Positions 8,255-15,577 of a DNA stretch of 20,295 nucleotides are shown one piece after another. The translations under genes were made by a program, and so were the position numbers. The DNA is from JBFWIW01 sp050253535 (lineage in GTDB: Bacteria; Bacillota; Clostridia; Oscillospirales; Oscillospiraceae), in assembly GCA_050253535.1 (NCBI GenBank), contig JBFWIW010000057.1, forward strand, positions 1 to 20,295. The letters run 5' to 3'. Within the stretch, counting starts at the first letter, position 1, and the number at the start of each line of letters is the position of its first letter. The notes below the pieces were generated by a model. It was given only the letters and a program-made list of their open reading frames with translations. It was not told the DNA's origin and ran no database searches.

Positions 8255-9349
8255 ATGTTATACCGCGAAGGAGAAGTCCGTATTCCTTCAGGCTGCGCTA
8301 TCGCTGGCGCCATCTCAAAAAAAGGCAGAAACATTTGCGGCGAAACTATTGTTAAGGCGATGGTGCCTATGCACGAGCGCTCCAACGGGCTTGGCGGCGG
8401 CTTTGCCGGATACGGTATCTATCCTCAGTACAAAGATCTGTACGCGCTCCACATCTTCTATGACAACCTGTCGGCGCGTGAAACCTGCGAAAAATATTTA
8501 GACAAAATGTTTGAGGTAGTCAATCTCTCAAAAATACCGATTAGAAAATCCCCAAAAATAACCAACGAGCCTCTCATCTGGCGCTATTTCGTCGCACCCG
8601 CACACAATAAGCTTATCGACAGCCAGCTGGATGAGGAAGAATATGTCGCGCGCGCGGTGCTTCGGGTTAACAAAGAATTCGACGGGTGCTATGTTTTCTC
8701 AAGCGGTAAAAACATGGGCGTATTCAAGGCCGTCGGCTTTCCGGAGGACGTCGGCGAATTCTACAGGCTCGACGAGTACGAGGGTTATTCCTGGACGGCG
8801 CACGGCAGGTATCCGACGAACACCCCCGGCTGGTGGGGCGGTGCGCACCCGTTCGCACTTTTGAATTACTCCATCGTCCACAACGGCGAGATATCGTCCT
8901 ATGACGCCAACCGCCGTTACATTGAGATGTTCGGTTATTCTTGTACGCTGCTCACCGATACCGAGGTCATTACATATATAATAGACTATCTTCAACGAAA
9001 AAAAGGACTTACACTGGAGGAAACGGCAAGCGTTATCGCCGCACCATTCTGGAGCACGATCGCCCAGAAAAGTCCTGATGAGCGCGAAAGGCTCACCTAT
9101 CTGAGAAACGCTTTTTCCAGCCTTCTCATTACGGGGCCGTTTTCGATACTTCTCGGCTTCGAGGGTGGACTCATGGCGTTAAACGACCGTCTGAAGCTCC
9201 GTTCCATGGTCGCCGCCGAAAAGGACGACATGGTATATTTTGCAAGTGAAGAGTGCTCCATACGCATAATGGAGCCCTCGCCAACGCGCGTGTGGTCGCC
9301 CAAGGGCGGCGAACCAATCATAGTAACACTGGAAGGAGGGGCTAAATAA
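8255..9349 (+). CDS. Glutamate synthase, glutamine amidotransferase (glutaminase) subunit
   Basis: The 364-residue protein is a stand-alone class II (Ntn) amidotransferase domain of GOGAT. The probable nucleophile is Cys14 in S-G-C-A-I-A-G, which would become N-terminal after removal of a 13-residue propeptide. Other class II marks are H-G-R-Y-P-T-N-T near residue 188, H-N-G-E-I-S-S-Y near 210 and T-D-T-E-V near 230. It releases ammonia from glutamine for the synthase subunit encoded next. Its TAA stop overlaps the next start by one base (TAATG), so the two are translationally coupled. The start has AAAGGACG upstream. Expression depends on readthrough of the attenuator at 8167-8226. In conventional bacteria this domain is the N-terminal part of GltB. 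Confidence 0.92.
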   Translation: MLYREGEVRIPSGCAIAGAISKKGRNICGETIVKAMVPMHERSNGLGGGFAGYGIYPQYKDLYALHIFYDNLSARETCEKYLDKMFEVVNLSKIPIRKSPKITNEPLIWRYFVAPAHNKLIDSQLDEEEYVARAVLRVNKEFDGCYVFSSGKNMGVFKAVGFPEDVGEFYRLDEYEGYSWTAHGRYPTNTPGWWGGAHPFALLNYSIVHNGEISSYDANRRYIEMFGYSCTLLTDTEVITYIIDYLQRKKGLTLEETASVIAAPFWSTIAQKSPDERERLTYLRNAFSSLLITGPFSILLGFEGGLMALNDRLKLRSMVAAEKDDMVYFASEECSIRIMEPSPTRVWSPKGGEPIIVTLEGGAK

Positions 9350-10854
9350 TGGCCATCCAATTTACATATCCCGATTTTGAAATCGTCCGAGACCAAACAC
9401 GTTGTATCCAATGCCGCGTCTGCGAACGTCAGTGTTCAAATGAAGTACACAGCTATGACGAGGAAGGGCATGTTATGCTCTCGGATGAGAGTAAGTGCGT
9501 GGACTGTCATCGCTGTGTATCTCTCTGTCCGACAAAGGCCCTCCAGATAAGAAAGACCGAGCATTGTTTCAAACAGAATGCCAACTGGAGCGAGCAGGCG
9601 ATAAAGGAAATCTACCGTCAGGCGGACTCCGGCGCCGTGCTTCTCTCCTCCATGGGAAACCCCAATAATCTCCCGGTATACTGGGATAAGATCCTGATAA
9701 ACGCCTCGCAGGTCACAAACCCCTCAATTGACCCCCTGCGTGAGCCGATGGAGACAAAGGTCTTTCTCGGCAAAAAACCCGACTCCATCGAGAGAAACGA
9801 GGACGGCACGCTCAATGCCCAAATGACCCCGCAGCTGGAGCTCGCCATGCCCGTCATGTTCTCCGCCATGTCCTACGGCTCGATAAGTTACAACGCGCAC
9901 AAGAGTCTCGCTCTCGCTGCCGAGAAGCTCGGCATTTACTACAACACAGGCGAGGGCGGCCTGCACGAGGATTTCTACCAGCACGGCAAAAACACGATCG
10001 TCCAGGTCGCATCAGGCCGTTTCGGTGTGCACAAAGGATATCTCGAGGCAGGAGCCGCCGTTGAGATAAAGATGGGTCAGGGCGCAAAGCCCGGTATAGG
10101 CGGCCACCTCCCCGGCTACAAAATCGTCGGCGACGTATCGCGTACACGCATGATACCCGAGGGCTCAGACGCAATCTCCCCCGCCCCTCATCACGATATC
10201 TATTCGATCGAGGACCTCCGCCAGCTCGTCTATTCGCTTAAGGAGGCCACCGCTTATAAAAAACCCGTAATTGTTAAGGTCGCAGCGGTCCACAACATCG
10301 CGGCCATTGCCTCCGGTATAGCCAGGAGCGGCGCGGACATCATCGCCATCGACGGTTTCCGCGGCGGCACAGGCGCCGCGCCCACAAGGATCCGCGACAA
10401 TGTCGGAATCCCGATTGAGCTTGCTCTGGCGAGCGTCGACCAGAGACTCCGGGACGAGGGTATACGCAATAACGTCTCTCTCGTCGTCGGCGGCAGCATA
10501 AGGAGCAGCGCCGACGTCGTAAAGGCCATAGCGCTCGGCGCGGACGCATGCTATATCGCCACGGCAGCACTAATCGCCTTGGGCTGTCACCTCTGCCGCA
10601 CCTGTCAGACCGGCAGATGCAACTGGGGTATAGCGACACAGGTCCCCGAACTCGTTAAAAGACTTAACCCCGAAAACGGCTGGCCGCGTCTCGTTAACCT
10701 TCTCACCGCGTGGAACCATGAAATAAAAGAGCTTATGGGCGGCATGGGCATAAACTCCATCGAAGCTCTGAAGGGCAACCGTCTTATGCTCCGCGGCGTC
10801 GGCTTGAACGAAAAAGAGCTTTCAATACTCGGGATTAAGCACGCGGGTGAATAA
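9349..10854 (+). CDS. Glutamate synthase core: ferredoxin domain plus FMN synthase domain
   Basis: This 501-residue subunit converts 2-oxoglutarate plus ammonia to glutamate. Residues 1-65 form a two-[4Fe-4S] ferredoxin with cysteines 19, 22, 25, 29 and 50, 53, 56, 60. The rest is the FMN-binding (beta/alpha)8 barrel of glutamate synthase: F-S-A-M-S-Y-G-S-I-S, N-T-G-E-G-G, K-M-G-Q-G-A-K-P-G-I-G-G-H-L-P, and I-D-G-F-R-G-G-T-G-A-A-P. Near the end C413, C416, C419 and C424 lie in C-H-L-C-R-T-C-Q-T-G-R-C, the cluster region of GltB. The central domain and GXGXG domain of full-length GltB are missing or encoded separately, as in archaeal and some clostridial enzymes. GGAGGGG precedes the start, and the stop is 13 bases before the next gene. 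Confidence 0.93.
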   Translation: MAIQFTYPDFEIVRDQTRCIQCRVCERQCSNEVHSYDEEGHVMLSDESKCVDCHRCVSLCPTKALQIRKTEHCFKQNANWSEQAIKEIYRQADSGAVLLSSMGNPNNLPVYWDKILINASQVTNPSIDPLREPMETKVFLGKKPDSIERNEDGTLNAQMTPQLELAMPVMFSAMSYGSISYNAHKSLALAAEKLGIYYNTGEGGLHEDFYQHGKNTIVQVASGRFGVHKGYLEAGAAVEIKMGQGAKPGIGGHLPGYKIVGDVSRTRMIPEGSDAISPAPHHDIYSIEDLRQLVYSLKEATAYKKPVIVKVAAVHNIAAIASGIARSGADIIAIDGFRGGTGAAPTRIRDNVGIPIELALASVDQRLRDEGIRNNVSLVVGGSIRSSADVVKAIALGADACYIATAALIALGCHLCRTCQTGRCNWGIATQVPELVKRLNPENGWPRLVNLLTAWNHEIKELMGGMGINSIEALKGNRLMLRGVGLNEKELSILGIKHAGE

Positions 10855-10867
10855 GGAGGGGTACGAA

Positions 10868-11296
10868 ATGAAAAGAGTATATGTGAATGAGGATTGGTGC
10901 CTCGGCTGCCACCTCTGCGAATATAACTGCGCGTTTGCAAATTCCGGCCAAAAAAATATGGCCAAGGCGCTCAAAGACATAAAAATCCGCCCCAACATCC
11001 ACGTTGAGACGGACGGCCGGGTTTGCTTCGCAGTCTCCTGCCGCCACTGCGACGAGCCGCTCTGTGCTATGAACTGCATAACAGGCGCACTCACAAAAAA
11101 GGATGGCGTTATAACCATAGATAAAAACAAGTGTGTCGGATGTTTCACCTGTGTCCTCTCCTGCCCTTACGGATGTGTGATGCCGACCGAAACCGGCGTT
11201 ATGCAGAAGTGCGAACTTTGTCTTGAGAACACCGGCGGGAGTCCCAGATGCGTCGAGGGCTGCCCGAACAAAGCCATAGTATTTGAGGAGAGGTGA
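10868..11296 (+). CDS. Polyferredoxin-type 4Fe-4S electron-transfer subunit of GOGAT
   Basis: The 142-residue protein has four cysteine groups (C-x2-C-x2-C-x3-C style: C-L-G-C-H-L-C-E-Y-N-C, C-R-H-C-D-E-P-L-C-A-M-N-C, C-V-G-C-F-T-C-V-L-S-C-P, and C-E-L-C ... C-V-E-G-C-P), enough for up to four [4Fe-4S] clusters, as in HycB/CooF-type electron-transfer proteins. ATG 10868 is preferred over GTG 10847 because AAGGAGGGG lies seven bases upstream, whereas the GTG would overlap the previous gene without a ribosome binding site. Its position between the synthase core and the FAD oxidoreductase suggests it wires the two. The partner assignment is inferred from gene order. Confidence 0.88.
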   Translation: MKRVYVNEDWCLGCHLCEYNCAFANSGQKNMAKALKDIKIRPNIHVETDGRVCFAVSCRHCDEPLCAMNCITGALTKKDGVITIDKNKCVGCFTCVLSCPYGCVMPTETGVMQKCELCLENTGGSPRCVEGCPNKAIVFEER

Positions 11297-11301
11297 AAAA
11301 G

Positions 11302-12534
11302 GTGCGTTATCTTATAATAGGAAATTCAATTGCGGCGGCCGGAGCCGTCGAGGGCATACGCGAAGAGGACCAATCCGGGGAAATAACCATAGTCGGCGAC
11401 GAGACGCACCATGTCTATTCCCGTCCGCTTATATCCTATCTCCTTCAGGGTAAAACCGACCTTGAACGTATGAAATACCGGCCGGATGATTTTTATGAGA
11501 AGAACGGCTGCAAAATGATATTGGGCAAAAAGGCTATATCCATAGACAAAGAGAAAAAAAACGTAGCACTTGACGACGGCACTATTCTCGATTATGATAA
11601 ACTTTTGGTGGCTACCGGTTCTTCACCGTTCACGCCGCCCATGACCGGGCTTGACTCGGTGCCGAAACGCTTTTGCTTCATGGACCTCGACAGCGCTACG
11701 GCTCTTGAAGCGGAACTTGCCCCCTACAAGAGAGTGCTCATAATCGGCGGCGGCCTTATAGGCCTTAAGTGCGCTGAAGGAATAGCCGACCGTGTCGGCG
11801 AGATAACTGTCGTAGACCTCGCCCCGCGCATCCTGTCCAGCATACTTAACGACGAGGGCGCGCATATCGTACAGGCGCACCTTGAAAAACAGGGCATGAA
11901 ATTCATTCTTGGGGCATCGGTATCCAGCTTTGAGGGTAATACCGCTCACATGTCCAGCGGTGAGACGCTCGAATTTGACATTCTCGTTACCGCAGTCGGC
12001 GTACGGCCAAACGTATCGCTCATAAAGGATGCCGGCGGCGAAATAGGCCGCGGGATAACTACGGACACCTCCATGAAGACAAGCCTGCCGGATATCTACG
12101 CCGCGGGCGACTGCGCGGAGAGTTTTGACATATCTGTAGGAATGAACCGTATACTCGCGATACTTCCTAACGCCTACCGCGGCGGAAGGACCGCCGGTAC
12201 CAACATGGCGGGCGGCACGGCGGAGTTCAATAAAGTCATACCGATGAACGCTATCGGCTTTTTCGGCCTTCACATTATAACGGCCGGCTCCTACGACGGG
12301 GACATATATGAGGTCTCCGACGAAGAGTCTTACAAAAAGCTATTCTATAAGGACGACATCCTTAAAGGTTATATCCTCATAGGCAAGGTTGACAAGGCTG
12401 GCATATATACCTCTCTAATTAGGGAACAGACCCCGCTTACTACCATCGATTTCGATCTTGTCAAAAAAGAACCGAGCCTTGTCGCATTTTCTCGCGCGTA
12501 CAGGAATGAAAAACTGGGAGGTGGTGCAAAATGA
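11302..12534 (+). CDS. FAD/NAD(P)-dependent oxidoreductase of the GOGAT cluster
   Basis: About 410 residues of the pyridine-nucleotide disulfide oxidoreductase fold (NADH oxidase / nitrite reductase NirB-like subfamily). There is an N-terminal dinucleotide motif (I-I-G-N-S-I-A-A-A-G-A), then Y-S-R-P-L-I-S-Y typical of the family, A-T-G-S-S-P-F near residue 112, a second Rossmann motif I-I-G-G-G-L-I-G-L-K-C-A near 152, and the C-terminal FAD motif I-Y-A-A-G-D-C-A-E-S near 270. It probably passes electrons from NAD(P)H to the Fe-S subunit and the GOGAT core, the job done by GltD elsewhere. GTG 11302 is chosen because GGAGAGGTGA lies six bases upstream; GTG 11293 falls inside that site but remains possible. 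It ends in an ATGA overlap with the next gene. Confidence 0.88.
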   Translation: MRYLIIGNSIAAAGAVEGIREEDQSGEITIVGDETHHVYSRPLISYLLQGKTDLERMKYRPDDFYEKNGCKMILGKKAISIDKEKKNVALDDGTILDYDKLLVATGSSPFTPPMTGLDSVPKRFCFMDLDSATALEAELAPYKRVLIIGGGLIGLKCAEGIADRVGEITVVDLAPRILSSILNDEGAHIVQAHLEKQGMKFILGASVSSFEGNTAHMSSGETLEFDILVTAVGVRPNVSLIKDAGGEIGRGITTDTSMKTSLPDIYAAGDCAESFDISVGMNRILAILPNAYRGGRTAGTNMAGGTAEFNKVIPMNAIGFFGLHIITAGSYDGDIYEVSDEESYKKLFYKDDILKGYILIGKVDKAGIYTSLIREQTPLTTIDFDLVKKEPSLVAFSRAYRNEKLGGGAK

Positions 12535-13268
12535 CTGCGACACGCGAAACAACCATTAACGGCCGGAATATGATCTTCAAGGAGCTGAACGAGCGCGTCC
12601 GCTCTGCTAAGGGAGATATAAAAATTAAAAATTGTTCCGGACAACGCTTTATTGGAAGCGGAGAAAGTGGTAAAATAATAGATATTGAAGGCACACCCGG
12701 AAACGCGCTCGGCGCTTATCTCGACGGCGCCACAATTATTGTCCACGGGAACGCGCAGGATGCAACCGGCGACACCATGAACTGTGGCAAGATAATCGTC
12801 CACGGGTCATGCGGCGACGCGACAGGTTACGCCATGCGCGGCGGTGAGATCTATATAAAGGGAGATGTGGGTTACCGAGCCGGTATCCACATGAAGCAGT
12901 ATAAGGACAAGATACCCGTCATTATGATAGGCGGAAAGGGCGGAAGTTTTCTCGCCGAGTATCAGGCAGGCGGCATAATCGTCGTTCTCGGCCTTGGTTG
13001 CGATGAGAAGGACCTGCTCGGCTACTTCTGCGGAACCGGTATGCACGGCGGAAAGGTTCTTATCCGCGCAGATAAGATCACGGCAAAGCTCCCCGAACAG
13101 GTCTGCATCGGCGACGCGGCTGAAGCGGATATGGCTCAGATAGCTCCCTTTATAAAAAACTTCTCGGAATATTTTGGTGTCTCCGAAGACGAGGTGTATT
13201 CCAAACACTTTTTCGCACTTACGCCCAACACAAAGAATCCCTATAAACAGATGTACGTTCAAAACTGA
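12531..13268 (+). CDS. GXGXG domain subunit of glutamate synthase
   Basis: The 245-residue protein is the right-handed beta-helix GXGXG domain that forms the C-terminus of ordinary GltB. It shows repeating glycine-rich turns, for example G-A-Y-L-D-G-A-T-I-I-V-H-G-N-A-Q-D-A-T-G-D, G-K-I-I-V-H-G-S-C-G-D-A-T-G and G-G-E-I-Y-I-K-G-D-V-G-Y-R. This domain is structural and helps shape the ammonia tunnel in GltB. The ATG overlaps the previous stop (ATGA), with GGGAGGTGG upstream. Gene order amidotransferase, core, Fe-S, FAD, GXGXG puts all GltB/GltD parts in one operon. The stop is followed immediately by the repeat array rather than by a recognisable terminator. Confidence 0.92.
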   Translation: MTATRETTINGRNMIFKELNERVRSAKGDIKIKNCSGQRFIGSGESGKIIDIEGTPGNALGAYLDGATIIVHGNAQDATGDTMNCGKIIVHGSCGDATGYAMRGGEIYIKGDVGYRAGIHMKQYKDKIPVIMIGGKGGSFLAEYQAGGIIVVLGLGCDEKDLLGYFCGTGMHGGKVLIRADKITAKLPEQVCIGDAAEADMAQIAPFIKNFSEYFGVSEDEVYSKHFFALTPNTKNPYKQMYVQN

Positions 13269-13272
13269 CGGA

Positions 13273-13312
13273 TGGCCGCGTGATAATTTTCACACTGCTG
13301 CGTGATGTTTTT
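13273..13312 (+). repeat. Degenerate tail of a further repeat unit
   Basis: The stretch GTGATAATTTTCACACTG ... GATGTTTTTCGCCGC resembles, with many changes, the end of the full units (GTGTGAACTCTTTCACACTAAC ... GATATGCTAATTTC), so the array once had at least one more copy on this side. Confidence 0.5.
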
Positions 13313-13446
13313 CGCCGCTTACGCGGCAACCATAATTTATGCGTTATAACCTCCCATGCGGGGGAGGATCTCTACAATTTGTGCGCTCCGGCGCATGGGA
13401 GGTTAGTGTGAACTCTTTCACACTAACATTTGATATGCTAATTTCT
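13313..13446 (+). repeat. Tandem repeat unit 1 (134 bp)
   Basis: The unit contains three dyads: GCCGC-TTAC-GCGGC; a 12-bp stem AACCTCCCATGC (13348-13359) with GCATGGGAGGTT (13393-13404); and GTTAGTGTGAA-CTCT-TTCACACTAAC. It differs from units 2 and 3 mainly in the loop of the large hairpin, where GGGGGAGGATCTC replaces CGAGAGGCTTTC, while both arms of the stem are unchanged. Confidence 0.92.
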
Positions 13447-13581
13447 CGCCGCTTACGCGGCAACCGAAATTTATGCGTTATAACCTCCCATGCCGAGAGG
13501 CTTTCACTTCAATTTGTGCGCTCCGGCGCATGGGAGGTTAGTGTGAACTCTTTCACACTAACATTTGATATGCTAATTTCT
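13447..13581 (+). repeat. Tandem repeat unit 2 (135 bp)
   Basis: Nearly identical to unit 1 outside the large hairpin loop, and to unit 3 up to its 3' end. Stem arms lie at 13482-13493 and 13528-13539, and the perfect 11-bp GTTAGTGTGAA hairpin at 13537-13562. Inside the big loop are two smaller dyads, GCC-GAGA-GGC and TGCGC-TCCG-GCGCA; the second competes with the top of the 12-bp stem. Confidence 0.93.
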
Positions 13582-13676
13582 CGCCGCTACGCGGCAACCG
13601 AAATTTATGCGTTATAACCTCCCATGCCGAGAGGCTTTCACTACAATTTGTGCGCCCCGGCGCATGGGAGGTTATT
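13582..13676 (+). repeat. Tandem repeat unit 3, truncated at the glnA start
   Basis: It has the same GC hairpin and the same 12-bp stem (13616-13627 with 13662-13673). Immediately after GGGAGGTTA the repeat stops and the glnA start codon begins; the third dyad (GTTAGTGTGAA hairpin) is absent. The loop base change TCCG to CCCG leaves the stem intact. Confidence 0.92.
13616..13673 (+). promoter_or_regulatory. Hairpin that can sequester the glnA ribosome binding site
   Basis: The glnA Shine-Dalgarno sequence GGGAGGT (13666-13672), four bases before ATG 13677, is the 3' arm of the repeat stem; its 5' partner AACCTCCC is a perfect anti-SD 38 bases upstream. When paired, translation initiation should be blocked. 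The alternative hairpin TGCGC-CCCG-GCGCA within the loop takes bases from the base of the 3' arm and could favour opening. The pairing is seen; a switching function is inferred. Confidence 0.6.
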
Positions 13677-14894
13677 ATGTACTACACCAAAGAGGAAGTC
13701 ATGGAATATGTGAGCCAGGAGGACATAAAGTTCATCCGGCTCGCTTACTGCGACATCTTTGGGAAGCCGAAAAACATAGCGGTCATGCCCTCGGAGCTCT
13801 CCCGCGCTTTTGAGACGGGCATCCCTTTCGATGCTTCTGCCGTGCACGGTTTTGGGAGAGAGGAGGCTTCTGACCTTTTCCTCTTCCCCGACCCGAAAAC
13901 ACTCTCCATGCTTTTATGGAGGCCATCCCACGGGAAAGTTGTGCGCATGCTCTGCAACGTCATGTCTCCCGATGGGCGCCAGTTCCCATATGACAGCCGG
14001 TATATGCTTACAAAGGCTATTGCAGACGCGCGCGATATGGGTATCATGTGTTATTTCGGTGCGGAATTTGAGTTTTACCTTTTCAAAACAGACGAAAACG
14101 GACTACCCACCAAAACGCCCTTTGACAATGCCGGTTATACGGATATAGCACCTGAGGATTCCGGAGAGAATGTCCGGCGCGAAATCTGCCTCACGCTTGA
14201 GGAAATGGGTATCCAGCCCGAGCGGTCCCATCACGAGGAGGGCCCCGGTCAAAATGAAATAGATTTCCGTTACAGCGACGCGCTTTCCGCAGCCGACAAT
14301 GCAATCACCTTTAAAACCGTCGTAAAGACCATTGCGGCCCGAAACGGACTCTCCGCCTCGTTCGAGCCGAAGCCCCTGCACAGCGAGTGCGGCAACGGTA
14401 TGCACATAAACCTCTCTCCGCAATCCCTCGCCGGGCGCGATATTTTTATGCCCTTTATGGCCGGCGTACTTGCACATGTAAAGGAAATGACCCTTTTCCT
14501 CAATCCGACCGCCAATTCGTACGAACGTCTCGGCGGTTACAAGGCGCCGAAATATATAACCTGGTCGCCGCAGAACCGCTCTCAGCTCATTCGTTTACCC
14601 GCAGCGGACAAGGTGCGCTCACGCATCGAACTGCGGTCTCCCGATGCAACCGCGAATCCCTATCTCGCCTTTGCACTTATAATATGGGCTGGACTTGACG
14701 GCGTAAGGAACGGAATGGTTCCGCCCCCCTCAACAGATTTAAACCTATATAAGGCTCCGGTGGAACTGCTCAAAACGTTTCAAAAACTCCCCGAAAACCT
14801 TGCCGAAGCTAAGGCTGCCGCAAGGGACAGCATTTTTATCGGAAACGTCCTGCCAGAGGCCGTCCTTGAGGAATACTGCGCCCGGACCGACTGA
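13677..14894 (+). CDS. glnA: Glutamine synthetase type I, short form
   Basis: 405 residues, against about 440-470 for ordinary GSI. The family marks are present: the beta-grasp start I-K-F-I-R-L-A-Y-C-D-I-F-G-K-P-K-N, F-D-A-S-A-V-H-G-F, the metal-binding G-A-E-F-E-F-Y-L-F, H-H-E-E-G-P-G-Q-N-E-I-D-F, G-N-G-M-H-I-N-L-S, N-P-T-A-N-S-Y-E-R-L, N-R-S-Q-L-I-R-L-P and S-P-D-A-T-A-N-P-Y-L-A-F-A. The loss is mainly in the segment after G-M-H-I-N-L-S, which is about ten residues shorter, and in a shortened C-terminus; no adenylylation-site segment is visible. It makes glutamine from glutamate and ammonium. ATG 13677 with GGGAGGT is preferred over the upstream in-frame codon at 13650, which lies inside the repeat. 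The ANTAR gene follows 17 bases later. Confidence 0.93.
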   Translation: MYYTKEEVMEYVSQEDIKFIRLAYCDIFGKPKNIAVMPSELSRAFETGIPFDASAVHGFGREEASDLFLFPDPKTLSMLLWRPSHGKVVRMLCNVMSPDGRQFPYDSRYMLTKAIADARDMGIMCYFGAEFEFYLFKTDENGLPTKTPFDNAGYTDIAPEDSGENVRREICLTLEEMGIQPERSHHEEGPGQNEIDFRYSDALSAADNAITFKTVVKTIAARNGLSASFEPKPLHSECGNGMHINLSPQSLAGRDIFMPFMAGVLAHVKEMTLFLNPTANSYERLGGYKAPKYITWSPQNRSQLIRLPAADKVRSRIELRSPDATANPYLAFALIIWAGLDGVRNGMVPPPSTDLNLYKAPVELLKTFQKLPENLAEAKAAARDSIFIGNVLPEAVLEEYCARTD

Positions 14895-14911
14895 GAAAGG
14901 CTGATGCGGAT

Positions 14912-15499
14912 ATGCTTGCCGAAAAAACGCCCGAAAGCGTGCTGGTGGTCTCCGGCACGGCAAAGATAATCGAATATCTATCGGAACTGCTGCCTGCCTC
15001 ATCCTTTTCCCCCATTGTCTCTGCGGGAAGCTGCGGCGAGGCCAAGCGCCTGATGATGTCCTCATCCTTCGATATCGTTTTCATAAACGCGCCGCTTTCA
15101 GATGAATTTGGCATAGAGTTCGCGCTCGACATCGCACAGTGTACGGCATCGAGCGTCATTCTATTTGTAAAAATCGAAGTTTATGACGACGTCTCCGGAA
15201 AGGTAGAGAGCAGCGGAGTCCTTACCATCCCAAAACCAAACACGAAAGCGATGGTCTATCAGACCATGAAGATTGCCTCTGCGGTCCGCGCGCGCTTCCG
15301 TATGCTTGAGAAAAAAAATGAGACTCTGACGACCAAAATGGGTGAGATCAAAATAGTTAACCGTGCCAAATGGATTCTTATTAAATACCTGAACATGACG
15401 GAAGCTGACGCACATCGCTTTATTGAAAAGCAGGCTATGGATATGCGGCTCACAAAGCGCGAGATCGCTGAAAATATCATAACAACTTATGAAAACTAA
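14912..15499 (+). CDS. ANTAR-domain antiterminator with a pseudo-receiver domain (NitR/NasT-like)
   Basis: The 195-residue protein has an N-terminal receiver-like fold (about 8-115), a linker helix rich in Arg, Glu and Lys (about 118-150), and a C-terminal ANTAR RNA-binding domain (about 140-192: N-R-A-K-W-I-L-I-K-Y-L-N-M-T-E-A-D-A-H-R-F-I and R-L-T-K-R-E-I-A-E-N-I-I). The receiver has lost its chemistry: the acidic pair at the end of strand 1 reads S-G, the phospho-acceptor position is Asn59 (D-I-V-F-I-N), and only the lysine (Lys108 in I-P-K-P) remains. So it is unlikely to be switched by phosphorylation. ANTAR proteins bind dual hexaloop hairpins in leader RNAs and prevent termination. Related regulators lie beside glnA in solventogenic clostridia (nitR). 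The two leaders at 8000-8226 are natural candidate targets. Confidence 0.88.
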   Translation: MLAEKTPESVLVVSGTAKIIEYLSELLPASSFSPIVSAGSCGEAKRLMMSSSFDIVFINAPLSDEFGIEFALDIAQCTASSVILFVKIEVYDDVSGKVESSGVLTIPKPNTKAMVYQTMKIASAVRARFRMLEKKNETLTTKMGEIKIVNRAKWILIKYLNMTEADAHRFIEKQAMDMRLTKREIAENIITTYEN

Positions 15500-15511
15500 A
15501 GGTGGAGAATT

Positions 15512-15577
15512 ATGAGAAACTACGAAAATAGACACAGGCGAAAAAAGCCTATCGTCTATAGCGAGGGCAAAAAATGA
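15512..15577 (+). CDS. 21-codon small ORF overlapping the pyrG start
   Basis: A short ORF with its own ribosome binding site (AGGTGGAG, four bases before ATG 15512) encodes a basic peptide starting M-R-N-Y-E-N-R-H-R-R-K-K. Its TGA stop overlaps the pyrG ATG (ATGA, 15574-15577). The pyrG start itself has only a weak site (GAGGGC), so pyrG translation probably depends on ribosomes finishing this ORF. The coding part also contains a small dyad AGGC-GAAAAAA-GCCT. No homologue is recognised; whether the peptide acts by itself or only by coupling is unknown. Confidence 0.5.
   Translation: MRNYENRHRRKKPIVYSEGKK

Noticed and set aside
11623..12273. 216-residue antisense ORF inside the FAD oxidoreductase gene
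   Set aside because: It lies fully opposite a well-supported gene, has no recognisable domain or ribosome binding site, and is explained by the codon bias of the sense strand. The same holds for antisense ORFs at 2455-3066 and 6696-7322.
13339..13617. 92-residue ORF running through the repeat array, with a duplicated F-V-R-S-G-A-W-E-V-S-V-N-S-F segment
   Set aside because: The duplication simply mirrors the DNA repeat; the unit length changes from 134 to 135, shifting frame in the last copy, and the codon pattern follows the hairpins. No ribosome binding site precedes its start.
13313..13676. Possible CRISPR array
   Set aside because: The units are 134 bp, directly tandem without unique spacers, and internally palindromic; no cas genes are present.
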